Source of the DNA: Marinibacterium sp050389775
GTDB taxonomy: Bacteria; Pseudomonadota; Alphaproteobacteria; Rhodobacterales; Rhodobacteraceae
Reading direction: 5' to 3'
NCBI RefSeq assembly: GCF_050389775.1
Contig: NZ_CP177148.1
Location: 62,001 to 126,000 of the forward strand
DNA: 64,000 bases
This document shows positions 50,894 through 59,374 of this stretch, one piece after another (the stretch's first letter is position 1; every line of letters starts with the position of its first letter). The translations under genes were made by a program, and so were the position numbers. Under the pieces are notes generated by a model. That model made no database searches and was not told the origin of the DNA. It worked only from the letters and a program-made list of their open reading frames with translations.

Positions 50894-51684
50894 CGGCTGG
50901 TGGCCCCGGCCCCAAGCCGCCGCGAGATGTCGTTGGTCAGCGCCAGCAGCTTGGCCCGGCAATCCGCCTCGCTGGCGTAGGAGGTGCCGGTAAGCCGGCG
51001 GATGAAAGGAATAGTGATCGCCGCCGCGACCTTGCCCGAGAAGTCGAAGATCGGGGCCGAGATGTTCACCACCCCCGCGATCGTCAGCGAATCCGCCTGG
51101 CAGCAGCCCTCGGCCCGCGTGCCCGACAGGTCGTCGAGGAACACCTGGCGCTTGGCAACCGGCTCGTCTCCCAGGTGCGCCATCAGGTCGTCGAGGGCGT
51201 GCGGCTCCATCCAGGCGGCCAGCACCCGCCCCGAGGCAGTGTCGAGCAGGGGTATCTCGGCCCCGAGCCGCACCGAGGTGATGTTGTTGTCCGGGCAGTC
51301 CACCTGCGCGATCACCAGCACCCGTCCGCCGTGCAGAATGCTCATGTGCATCGACTGGTTCACCTCGTTCGCCAGCCGCTGCATGGCCTCTCCGGCCAGA
51401 GAGTTCAGGCGGCGGATAGGAGGGTGGCGGTGCGCCAGTTCGAACATCCGCGTCGTCAGATGATACCGGTCGTCCTCGGCGCGCTGCTCAACGTAGCCAC
51501 GCTGGCAAAGGACCATCAGCATCCGGAAGATTTCGGGCGTGGTGCGACCCAGCTGTTTTGCGATCTCGACCTGGCTCTTGCCATTGGGCTCCGAGGCCAG
51601 CAGCTCGAGAATATCAAGCCCCTTGGACAGCGCTGGCGCCCGATACTTGTCAGTTTCGGGCGTGTCATCGGAGATGTCAGTCAT
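50890..51684 (-). CDS. IclR-family transcriptional regulator
   Basis: The 264-residue protein has the IclR winged helix (LSKGLDILELLASEPNGKSQVEIAKQLGRTTPEIFRMLMVL) and a GAF-like effector domain (SMHMSILHGGRVLVIAQVD, LLDTASGRVLAAWM, GVVNISAPIFDFSGKVAAAITIPF). It probably controls the convergent TRAP operon; the AT-rich dyad upstream of dctP is a candidate site. The start at 51684 is preferred; an ATG at 51714 is an alternative. Confidence 0.9.
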   Translation of the reverse strand: MTDISDDTPETDKYRAPALSKGLDILELLASEPNGKSQVEIAKQLGRTTPEIFRMLMVLCQRGYVEQRAEDDRYHLTTRMFELAHRHPPIRRLNSLAGEAMQRLANEVNQSMHMSILHGGRVLVIAQVDCPDNNITSVRLGAEIPLLDTASGRVLAAWMEPHALDDLMAHLGDEPVAKRQVFLDDLSGTRAEGCCQADSLTIAGVVNISAPIFDFSGKVAAAITIPFIRRLTGTSYASEADCRAKLLALTNDISRRLGAGATSR

Positions 51685-51797
51685 GGCTGCGGTCCTGTCT
51701 GGGCTCTGGCCCATGAAGGCCGTTCGGCATGTGAATATAGGCGGTTCGACAGGGATGGCGCAACACGCCTCTGGCCAGGTAATTACCATAACAATGC

Positions 51798-52694
51798 CTA
51801 TCGGCTTGACTGCCCTCCGAACTCCCTGGTGGCAAATTCGATGAATGCGCGCAGTTTCGGCGTCGCCCTCCTGTCCGGTGCATAAACCAGGTGCAACGGA
51901 CGCGTCGGGATCTTGTAGTCCGGCAAGACCGTCCGGAGTTTTCCGGCGGCAACATCCTTTGCAACCAGCTCCAGCGGCTGCAGGATGACACCAAGACCGG
52001 CACGGGCCGCGGCAAGAATTGGCTCACCGTGATCCGCGATGAACGAACCGGCGATCTCGACGCTGACGCGCCCCTCGGGACCATCGAAAGTCCAGCGTTT
52101 CCGAAGCTCGGTATGAGCGTAGACAAGGCAAGGATGATGCGCGAGGTCAGCCGGGCTGGTCAGCGGTGATGCCTGCTCGAGGTAGGACGGCGCAGCGCAC
52201 AGAACCAGGGAATAAGGCGCAAGCCGCTTGGCCATCAGCCCGCTGTCGGGAAGCTCTCCGACGCGAAAGGCGATATCGAAGCCTTCTTCGACAAGATCGA
52301 CGTTGCGGTTGTTGAGGCTCAGGTCGACGGTCACTTCCGGACATTGCCGCATGAAATGCGCCAGCTTCGGCGACAAGGTGTGGATCCCGAAACTGACCGG
52401 TGCATTGACCCGCAGACGGCCCGTCGGTGCGGCCCTGGCCTCGGCGGCCAGGGTTTCGGCAGCGGCGATGTCGGCGAGAATGACCCGCGCGCGTTCACAA
52501 TACGCCGCACCAAAGCCTGTCAGGCTTTGCCGCCGGGTCGTGCGATGCAGCAGCTTGACGCCCAGGTGTTCTTCCAGCCGCTGCACATGTTTGCCGACCA
52601 GCTGCGGCGACATGTCGAGCACATCGCCAGCCGCGCTGAATGACCCAGCGTCAACGGCCTGAACAAAAACCTCCATTGCTGTCAGCCGGTCCAT
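51798..52694 (-). CDS. LysR-family regulator (CrgA/YafC-like branch)
   Basis: The 298-residue protein starts MDRLTAMEVFVQAVDAGSFSAAGDVLDMSPQLVGKHVQRLEEHLGVKLLHRTTRRQSLTGFG, the LysR helix-turn-helix of the branch that often controls quinone oxidoreductases. The effector domain contains GRLRVNAPVSFGIHTLSPKLAHFM. It diverges from the truncated quinone oxidoreductase at 53109, most likely its former target. Confidence 0.9.
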   Translation of the reverse strand: MDRLTAMEVFVQAVDAGSFSAAGDVLDMSPQLVGKHVQRLEEHLGVKLLHRTTRRQSLTGFGAAYCERARVILADIAAAETLAAEARAAPTGRLRVNAPVSFGIHTLSPKLAHFMRQCPEVTVDLSLNNRNVDLVEEGFDIAFRVGELPDSGLMAKRLAPYSLVLCAAPSYLEQASPLTSPADLAHHPCLVYAHTELRKRWTFDGPEGRVSVEIAGSFIADHGEPILAAARAGLGVILQPLELVAKDVAAGKLRTVLPDYKIPTRPLHLVYAPDRRATPKLRAFIEFATREFGGQSSR

Positions 52695-53108
52695 TCGAAA
52701 TCTTTTGTTTCAAGTGCTTGCTCTCAAGAAGCATTTTTCACATGGGGCGTTCAATTGCTTTTGGGATCCCACAACGGATCCACAGGATGTTCCAAGCGCC
52801 TCCTCCCACCCTTTTGGCCCATGCTCGCGTCACCGGGTCGATCCCAGCCACATGTCCCGCCGCGGGATCACCGGGTCTTGCTGCCTTGCCTCCCGGACTG
52901 CCACCTTCGCGAACTTCCTCGCCGCGAGGAACGTGACCCGGATGATTGCGCGGATCAGGCGGGGGCCGGTGCTGGTCCTCAGCCTCGTGTCTTCAGTTGG
53001 CTGGCATGCCCTCTTCGTTGCCTTCGACGAACTGCGGTTCCTCCGGATCGCCTTCGGACTCTTCCTCGGGGCACTGTTTCGCCCTGCTCTTGATGAAGGA
53101 CTCGCGAA
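52695..53108. other. Gap between the LysR gene and the truncated oxidoreductase
   Basis: The 414 bases hold the divergent promoters and are AT-richer near 52700-52770. A 137-codon plus-strand frame (52705-53118) has a hydrophobic end but no ribosome site and no family resemblance. Nothing else is seen. Confidence 0.4.
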
Positions 53109-53282
53109 ATGCCCTTGATGAATGCAGCCGTCCTGCGCGCGCCTGGCGGGCCCGATGCGCCGAAGATCGAAACACGCCCTCTGCCGGATGTGCCTGCAAG
53201 ATGGGTGCGCATCCGTGTTCGGGCCTTCGGCCTGAAACGGGCCGAACTGTTCACCCGCCGCGGCCAATCGCCGTCCGTCACC
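53109..53282 (+). pseudogene. Truncated zinc-type quinone oxidoreductase (N-terminal 57 codons)
   Basis: The frame starts MPLMNAAVLRAPGGPDAPKI after GAAGGA and continues through VRIRVRAFGLKRAELFTRRGQSPSVT, an unmistakable N-terminus of an MDR-family NADPH:quinone oxidoreductase. After that the frame loses all similarity, exactly where the last codon of the oppositely oriented nucleotidyltransferase gene begins. The NADPH-binding domain and about 270 residues are missing. The fragment is divergent from a LysR gene, so it was presumably its target before the rest was lost. Confidence 0.7.
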
Positions 53283-54298
53283 TACAGCCCAAGCCCGCGC
53301 AGGGTGTCCCCGGTCTCGGGCATCCGGGCCAGCGAGGCTTCGACATGGGCGCGCCAGCGGCGGCCGGTGGCCAGGGCAGTGTCGAGCGCAAGGGCCAGGT
53401 CGTCGGGCCGGTCTTCGGCCAGCGCCGCGATCAGGAAAGCCGCCTGTTCGCGGTCCTTCGCCGCCTTCAGGTTGCCCGCCCCGTCGCGCCGCCGGTCGGC
53501 GATGATCAGCTTGTGGATCGCAAAGCGCTCCGGGCGCGGCACCTGCACCAGGATGCCCGACCGGTAGAGCGCCGCGGCGTGGATCGGCTCGGCAATCAGG
53601 AAGTTGAGATAGTTCAGCGCCTGGGCATTCACCCCCAGCGCCGGCAGCGGGCGGATGGTCTCGTCGCCGAAGGCCGGCGTCAGGAACTCGACCAGCTGGC
53701 CGCTGCCCCCCTGCGCCCATCGCCAGGTCTTGCCCGGGTCCAGCCCCGGCAGGGGGTCGAACCTGAGCGCCGAGAAGGTCTCGGCCAGGCCCGGATCGAC
53801 CTGGTCCTGCAGGGCGAGGCTCAGTTTCTGGAACTGGGCAATGTCGATGTCGCCAGTGTTGGCCATGCCGCCCAGGGGCAGGCGCAGGCCCAGCTCGCCC
53901 TCGTAGAGCCGGAAGGCATTGGTGCCCACCAGCGTGCCCCCCAGCCGGAACACCCCTGCCCCGGCCATCGCCGACAGGATGGAACCGGTCGCCCGGTCGG
54001 TCGGGGTCATCCCCTCGGCCCGCAACAGGCGGACAAGCCGGGACCGTTCGGCCTGGCGCTCGCGCCCGGTCGCGCGCAGCTCTTCGATACGGGCGATGCG
54101 CTGCCGGGTCTCGGGGTCGTCCTCGCCGATGTAGACAAAGCGCATCTGCGTGCCGATGCGGCGCGCGGCATACCAATAGGCCTTGTCGCCCCGGTTCTTC
54201 AGCGTCGGCTTGCCGGTGACACCCGACAGGGCGTCATCCTTCAGAAGGCGCACCAGGTCGGTATAGGCGCTGGTCGCGACGCTGCTCAGAAGGGTCAT
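53282..54298 (-). CDS. GSU2403-type nucleotidyltransferase-fold protein
   Basis: The 338-residue protein matches the GSU2403 family (NTP_transf_8): an N-terminal helix (SAYTDLVRLLKDDALSG), a basic region, then the nucleotidyltransferase core FRLGGTLVGTNAFRLYEGELG with Gly120-Gly121 and the metal-binding TGDIDIAQF (Asp150, Asp152). The C-terminal part has ALNYLNFLIAEPIHAAALYRSGILVQVPRPERFAIHKLI. The activity of this family is not established. The start could be 54298 or 54313. It abuts a truncated gene, so it may have arrived by insertion. Confidence 0.72.
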   Translation of the reverse strand: MTLLSSVATSAYTDLVRLLKDDALSGVTGKPTLKNRGDKAYWYAARRIGTQMRFVYIGEDDPETRQRIARIEELRATGRERQAERSRLVRLLRAEGMTPTDRATGSILSAMAGAGVFRLGGTLVGTNAFRLYEGELGLRLPLGGMANTGDIDIAQFQKLSLALQDQVDPGLAETFSALRFDPLPGLDPGKTWRWAQGGSGQLVEFLTPAFGDETIRPLPALGVNAQALNYLNFLIAEPIHAAALYRSGILVQVPRPERFAIHKLIIADRRRDGAGNLKAAKDREQAAFLIAALAEDRPDDLALALDTALATGRRWRAHVEASLARMPETGDTLRGLGL

Positions 54299-54366
54299 GC
54301 CTATCACTTTCATCTTTTGATTGGCATGGATGTACCAAGCAAAACTTGAAAATGCTAGGCACAAAC

Positions 54367-54426
54367 GCCCGGGCCTGTGCATGGCCCCCCGCGCGCGCCT
54401 GTGGCGCGGGCTGTCACAGGCCGGGC
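54367..54426. other. Large GC-rich hairpin upstream of the hut importer
   Basis: GCCCGGGCCTGTG (54367-54379) pairs with CACAGGCCGGGC (54415-54426) with one bulged base, and an inner CCCGCGC-type stem folds the centre. It lies between the divergent nucleotidyltransferase and importer genes. No T-tract is present. It could be a structured leader or a REP-like relic. Confidence 0.4.
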
Positions 54427-54539
54427 TATCCCTGCAATTGTGACAAAAATCCATCAGCTGCACGGAAATTAAGCTGAATCATTGAGCAAGGCGCGACACT
54501 TCCCCCATTCAGCCGTCACAGTCTTTGTCTCGGCCTCTA

Positions 54540-54553
54540 TTTGTATACACAAA
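54540..54553 (+). promoter_or_regulatory. HutC-type operator upstream of the hut importer
   Basis: TTTGTATACACAAA is a near-perfect palindrome (TTTGT/ACAAA arms) resembling the TTGTATnTACAA sites of HutC-type GntR repressors. It lies 74-87 bases before the binding-protein start in an AT-rich pocket. The HutC-like repressor is encoded in the same operon at 57676, so autoregulation is likely. Confidence 0.6.
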
Positions 54554-54626
54554 AGAAGCTGGTGCCGCCGAAAACAGGCGCCATGGACACTCAAACGCCA
54601 AGCCCCACCCGGGGCGGACAGGGAAG

Positions 54627-55457
54627 ATGAAAATGCGTAAACATATTCTCGCGGCTCTTGCCGGGGCAGCACTGACATTCGGCTCCGGCCTGATGGCCCA
54701 GGCCGAGGACGCGCTTGAGCGGGTGATGGCCGCCGGCGTGATGAAGGTCGGCACGGAAACCGCCTTTGCCCCCTTCGACTATATCGACGCCGGCAAGCAC
54801 ACCGGGTTCAACACCGAGATCTACGCCGAGATCGGCAAGGAAATGGGTGTCGAGATCGAATGGATCACCCTTGACTGGACCGGCGTCCTGCCCGGCCTGG
54901 AAGCCGGCCGCTTCGACGTCGTCGCCGGCCCCGCCACGATCACCAAGGCCCGGATGGAGCGCTATCGCTTCTCCTCGCCCATCGCCGAAGCCACCGTCGC
55001 CGTGCTGACCTGTGCGTCCTGCGACATCGAGGCGCCCGAGGACATCGCCGGCAAGCCCATCGGCTCGGCCACCGGCACGGCCCAGCTGGCCCAGTTCCAG
55101 GAATTCGCGGCAACGCTCGACACGCCCCCGACCGACATCAAGGAATACGTGTCGTTCAACGAAGCCTATGCCGACCTGGCCGCCGGCCGGATCGTCGCCG
55201 TGGCCAACTCGCTGCCCAACATCGCCTTTGTTGCCAGCCAGCGGCCCAATGTCTTCAAGGTCGTCAAACCGGCCTTCGGCACCCCGACCTATTTCGGCTT
55301 CCCCGGCCGGATCGAGCCGGAATATGCCTCGCTGATGGACAAGATCGACGAGATCCTGCTGGCGATGAAGGCCGACGGTCGCATGGAAGCGCTGCAGGAA
55401 AAATGGTTCGGCACGACCTTTGACCTGCCCGATTACGTGACCGAGCCCAACATCTGA
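54627..55457 (+). CDS. Polar amino-acid ABC substrate-binding protein (histidine/urocanate candidate)
   Basis: The 276-residue precursor has a signal peptide (ILAALAGAALTFGSGLMAQAE) and a family 3 binding fold (MKVGTETAFAPFDYIDAGKHTGFNTEIYAEIGKEMGVEIEWITLDWTGVLPGLEAGRFDVVAG). Two ATGs (54627, 54633) share the ribosome site; 54633 has the better spacing. Context with hutC and facing hut enzyme genes suggests histidine or urocanate as ligand. Two permeases and an ATPase follow on the same strand. Confidence 0.87.
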   Translation: MKMRKHILAALAGAALTFGSGLMAQAEDALERVMAAGVMKVGTETAFAPFDYIDAGKHTGFNTEIYAEIGKEMGVEIEWITLDWTGVLPGLEAGRFDVVAGPATITKARMERYRFSSPIAEATVAVLTCASCDIEAPEDIAGKPIGSATGTAQLAQFQEFAATLDTPPTDIKEYVSFNEAYADLAAGRIVAVANSLPNIAFVASQRPNVFKVVKPAFGTPTYFGFPGRIEPEYASLMDKIDEILLAMKADGRMEALQEKWFGTTFDLPDYVTEPNI

Positions 55458-55531
55458 TCACTTGCGTGACCGGGCGCGGCGGGGTTCTTCGGAGCGCCGC
55501 CGCGCCGCTTTCCACCTGACCGGATCCGCCC

Positions 55532-56176
55532 ATGACCTGGCCCCTCTTCGAACTGCTGCTGCAAGCCTCCCTGATGACGATCTTCGTCTCGGGCCTGTCC
55601 ATCCTGATCGGGCTGGGCGTGGCCATCCTGCTATCGGCGATGCGCATGTCGGGCAACCTGGTGCTGGTGAATTTCGCGCGGATCTTCATTTCGTTCTTCC
55701 GCGGCGTGCCGCTGCTGGTGCAGTTGCTGCTGATCTTCAACCTGCTGCCGGCCCTGGGCCTGAGCCTGTCCAGCCTGGCCACCGCCCTGCTCGGCCTGTC
55801 GCTGTGCACCGCGGCCTACCAGGCCGAGAACCTGCGCGGGGGTTTCGAAGGCGTGCCCCAGGGGCTGATCGAAAGCGCCGAGATGGCCGGCTTTTCGACC
55901 GTGCAGACCTTTGTCTTCATCCGCATGCCCATCGCCCTGCGCATGACCTTCCCGGCCCTGGTCAACGAGGCGATCCTGATCCTCAAGGCCTCGTCGCTGG
56001 TGTCGGTCGTGGGGCTGATCGAGCTGACCAAGATGTCCCAGAACCTGGCCGCCTCGACCTACATGCCCCTGCCGATCTTTGCGTCGGCCGGGCTGATCTA
56101 CCTGGTCATCAACCTGGGTGTGGCCTTTATCGGCCGCCGGGCCGAGGCCGCCCTGCCGGGCCTTCCCGCGAAATGA
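55532..56176 (+). CDS. Polar amino-acid ABC permease (HisM/HisQ family)
   Basis: The 214-residue membrane protein has the HisQM features: ARIFISFFRGVPLLVQLLLIFNLLP and the docking loop LRGGFEGVPQGLIESAEMAGFSTVQTFVFIRMP. There are about five helices. It begins 74 bases after the binding protein and pairs with the next permease. Confidence 0.9.
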   Translation: MTWPLFELLLQASLMTIFVSGLSILIGLGVAILLSAMRMSGNLVLVNFARIFISFFRGVPLLVQLLLIFNLLPALGLSLSSLATALLGLSLCTAAYQAENLRGGFEGVPQGLIESAEMAGFSTVQTFVFIRMPIALRMTFPALVNEAILILKASSLVSVVGLIELTKMSQNLAASTYMPLPIFASAGLIYLVINLGVAFIGRRAEAALPGLPAK

Positions 56177-56218
56177 CCGCCGCTTCGGTTCCCGCGCAAA
56201 CCTCAGGACGCTGATCCC

Positions 56219-56881
56219 ATGACTTTCGATATCGCCGTGATCCTGGCCAAGGGGCCGCAGATCCTTGCCGGGCTGGGCGTGACCATCCTGATCTGGATCG
56301 CGGGCACGGCCCTGGCCGCCGTGCTGGGCTTTGTCGTGGCCACGGCCCGCCAGTACGGCGGCCGGCTGACCGATCGCCTGCTGGCTGTGCCGATCGAGAT
56401 CCTGCGCGGCACGCCCTTCCTGGTGCAGATCTTCCTGCTCTATTTCGGCGGGCCCTACATCGGGCTGCGGCTCGATCCGATCACCGCCGGCCTGCTGGGC
56501 CTGTCGGTCTATGGCGCGGCCTATTACGCCGAGATCTTCCGCGCCGGCTACAATTCGGTGCCGCCCGGCCATGCCGAGGCCGCCGAATGCGTGGGCTTTA
56601 CCCGGCGCCAGACCATCCTGTTCGTCCAGCTGCCCGAAATGGCCCTGCTGGTCATGCCCCCGTCGATCAACATGGTGGTCATCCTGCTCAAGGAAACCGC
56701 CCTGCTGTCGCTGATCACCGTGCCCGAGATGACCATGACCGTGCAGGCGATCGGCTCGCAGCAATATGCCTTTGTCGAATCCCTCGTCGTCCTTGCGCTG
56801 GTCTACTGGGCGCTGGTCGAGCTGTCGAATTACCTGGGCCGCCTTGCCGAGCGCCGCCTGTCCAAACTGAGTGCCGCCTGA
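56219..56881 (+). CDS. Polar amino-acid ABC permease (HisM/HisQ family)
   Basis: The 220-residue protein shows VPIEILRGTPFLVQIFLLYFGG and the loop FRAGYNSVPPGHAEAAECVGFTRRQTILFVQLPEM. It is the second half of the channel. The gap from the first permease is 42 bases and the ATPase follows after one base. Confidence 0.9.
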   Translation: MTFDIAVILAKGPQILAGLGVTILIWIAGTALAAVLGFVVATARQYGGRLTDRLLAVPIEILRGTPFLVQIFLLYFGGPYIGLRLDPITAGLLGLSVYGAAYYAEIFRAGYNSVPPGHAEAAECVGFTRRQTILFVQLPEMALLVMPPSINMVVILLKETALLSLITVPEMTMTVQAIGSQQYAFVESLVVLALVYWALVELSNYLGRLAERRLSKLSAA

Positions 56882-56882
56882 C

Positions 56883-57671
<789 letters not shown>

Positions 57672-57675
57672 ACAC

Positions 57676-58407
57676 ATGCCCGATGATGGCCCTGCGAGCA
57701 CGGGCAAATCCCTGCACGACACGATCCGCGACGACCTGGAAAGCCGCATCCTGTCGGGGGCCTGGGCGCCGGGCCACAAGGTGCCGTCCGAACTCGACCT
57801 GAGCGAGGAATACGGCTGTTCGCGGATGACCGTGAACAAGGTCATGACCCAGCTGGCCGCCGCCGGGCTGATCCTGCGCCGGCGCAAGGTCGGGTCGGTC
57901 GTGCTGCCGCAGAAATCCCAGAACGCGGTGCTGGAAATCCACGACGTCAAGGAAGAGGTGCTGGCCCGGGGCGGCTGGTATCACCACCGGATCGACCGCC
58001 GCCAGCGGCTGGACGGGGCCGCCGGGCCCCTGGCCGAAGGCCTGCCCGGCGACCGGCCGGTGATGGCCGTGACCTGCCTGCATTTCAGCGACGACACGCC
58101 GTTCTGCTACGAGGATCGCCTGATCTTTCTCGATGCCGTGCCCGAGGCCGAAACCGAGGGGTTTGCCACCACCCCGCCGGGGGCCTGGCTGCTGACCCAT
58201 GTGCCCTGGAGCGAGGCCGAGAACGAGATCGCGGCGGTCAGCGCCGACGAGGCCCTGGCGGACGCGCTGAGCATCCCCCCCGGCGCGGCCTGCCTGACCG
58301 TCGGCCGCCGGACCTGGAAGAACGGCGACCCGGTGACCTCGGTGCGGTTCAGCTATCCCGGCACGGCCCACCGGCTGACGGCGCGGTTCACCCCCGCACA
58401 GGGTTAG
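57676..58407 (+). CDS. hutC: HutC-like GntR/UTRA repressor of histidine utilisation
   Basis: The 243-residue protein has the GntR winged helix (SLHDTIRDDLESRILSGAWAPGHKVPSELDLSEEYGCSRMTVNKVMTQLAAAGLILRRRKVGSVV) and a UTRA ligand domain (VMAVTCLHFSDDTPFCYEDRLIFLDAVPEA). HutC proteins release DNA on binding urocanate. The gene closes the importer operon, and the TTTGTATACACAAA site upstream is the likely operator. Confidence 0.88.
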   Translation: MPDDGPASTGKSLHDTIRDDLESRILSGAWAPGHKVPSELDLSEEYGCSRMTVNKVMTQLAAAGLILRRRKVGSVVLPQKSQNAVLEIHDVKEEVLARGGWYHHRIDRRQRLDGAAGPLAEGLPGDRPVMAVTCLHFSDDTPFCYEDRLIFLDAVPEAETEGFATTPPGAWLLTHVPWSEAENEIAAVSADEALADALSIPPGAACLTVGRRTWKNGDPVTSVRFSYPGTAHRLTARFTPAQG

Positions 58408-58411
58408 GCCG

Positions 58412-59350
58412 ATGGCCGGGCCGGAACACCTGCGCGCGATGCAGACCTTCGAAGCCGTCGGGCGGCTGGGTTCGGTCAAGGCCGCCGCCGGCGAGCTGGG
58501 CGTGTCGTCGGGCGCGGTCAGCCAGCAGGTCCGCCGGCTCGAAGCCGCGCTTGGCGTCACCCTGCTGGAACGGCGCGGGCGCGGGCTGGAACTGACGCGC
58601 TGGGGGCGGATGTATCATGCCGAGCTGGCCGTCGGTTTTGCCCGGCTGGCCCGGGCCGGACAGGTGCTGGACCAGTTGCGCGGACAGGACGGGCTGACCG
58701 TCTGCGGCCTGCCGACCGTTGCCGCGAAATGGCTGGGGCGCAGCCTGTGGGACTGGGCAAGGGACCGCCCCGATTGCCCCGTGCGGCTGCTGGGCAGCGA
58801 GGATCTGCCCGATCTCGATGCCGGCGAGGCCGATTTTGCCATGTGGCTGGGCCCGCCGGCCGATGACCGGCCCGGCGCGGTCCTGTTCACCGACCAGGTG
58901 GTGCCGGCCTGTGCTCCGGCCCTGCTGGCCCAGCCGTTGCGCGCGCCGGCCGAATTGTTGCGCCTGCCCTTGCTGCAGGTGGCCTGGGCCGCGCGGTATG
59001 AAAGGTTCGATCCGCCCAGCTGGGCCGCCTGGGCCGCGGCCCATGGCATCGCCGATGCGCCGCACCAGCCCGGGGCGCTCAGCTTTGCGCTGACCGCGTC
59101 GGCCATCGATGCGGCCGTGGCCGGCCAGGGCGTGGTGCTGGGCCAGGTCGCCATGATGCAGGACGAGCTGGCCAGCGGGCGCCTGGTCATCCCCTTCGAT
59201 CTGCGCCTGCCCCTGGCCGCGCCCTACAGCCTGCGCTGGTCGCGGGCGGCGCTGGAAAAACCCGGCGGGCTGGCGTTTCGCGACTGGCTGCTGGCCCGTG
59301 GGCGGCGCCAGGCCCAGGCCCTGCGGCCGGGCCCTCCGGACGACGCCTGA
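58412..59350 (+). CDS. LysR-family regulator (GcvA-like) in the hut cluster
   Basis: The 312-residue protein has the LysR helix-turn-helix HLRAMQTFEAVGRLGSVKAAAGELGVSSGAVSQQVRRLEAALG and a GcvA-type effector domain with LDAGEADFAMWLG. It lies four bases after hutC and converges on hutU. It is unusual to find a second regulator next to hutC; its target may be hut or something unlinked. Confidence 0.87.
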   Translation: MAGPEHLRAMQTFEAVGRLGSVKAAAGELGVSSGAVSQQVRRLEAALGVTLLERRGRGLELTRWGRMYHAELAVGFARLARAGQVLDQLRGQDGLTVCGLPTVAAKWLGRSLWDWARDRPDCPVRLLGSEDLPDLDAGEADFAMWLGPPADDRPGAVLFTDQVVPACAPALLAQPLRAPAELLRLPLLQVAWAARYERFDPPSWAAWAAAHGIADAPHQPGALSFALTASAIDAAVAGQGVVLGQVAMMQDELASGRLVIPFDLRLPLAAPYSLRWSRAALEKPGGLAFRDWLLARGRRQAQALRPGPPDDA

Positions 59351-59374
59351 GGCCCGGCCCTCCCCGACCCCCGA

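Noticed and set aside
52705..53118. 137-codon plus-strand frame with a hydrophobic C-terminus
   Set aside because: No ribosome site, no family resemblance, and it overlaps the start of the truncated oxidoreductase; judged non-coding.
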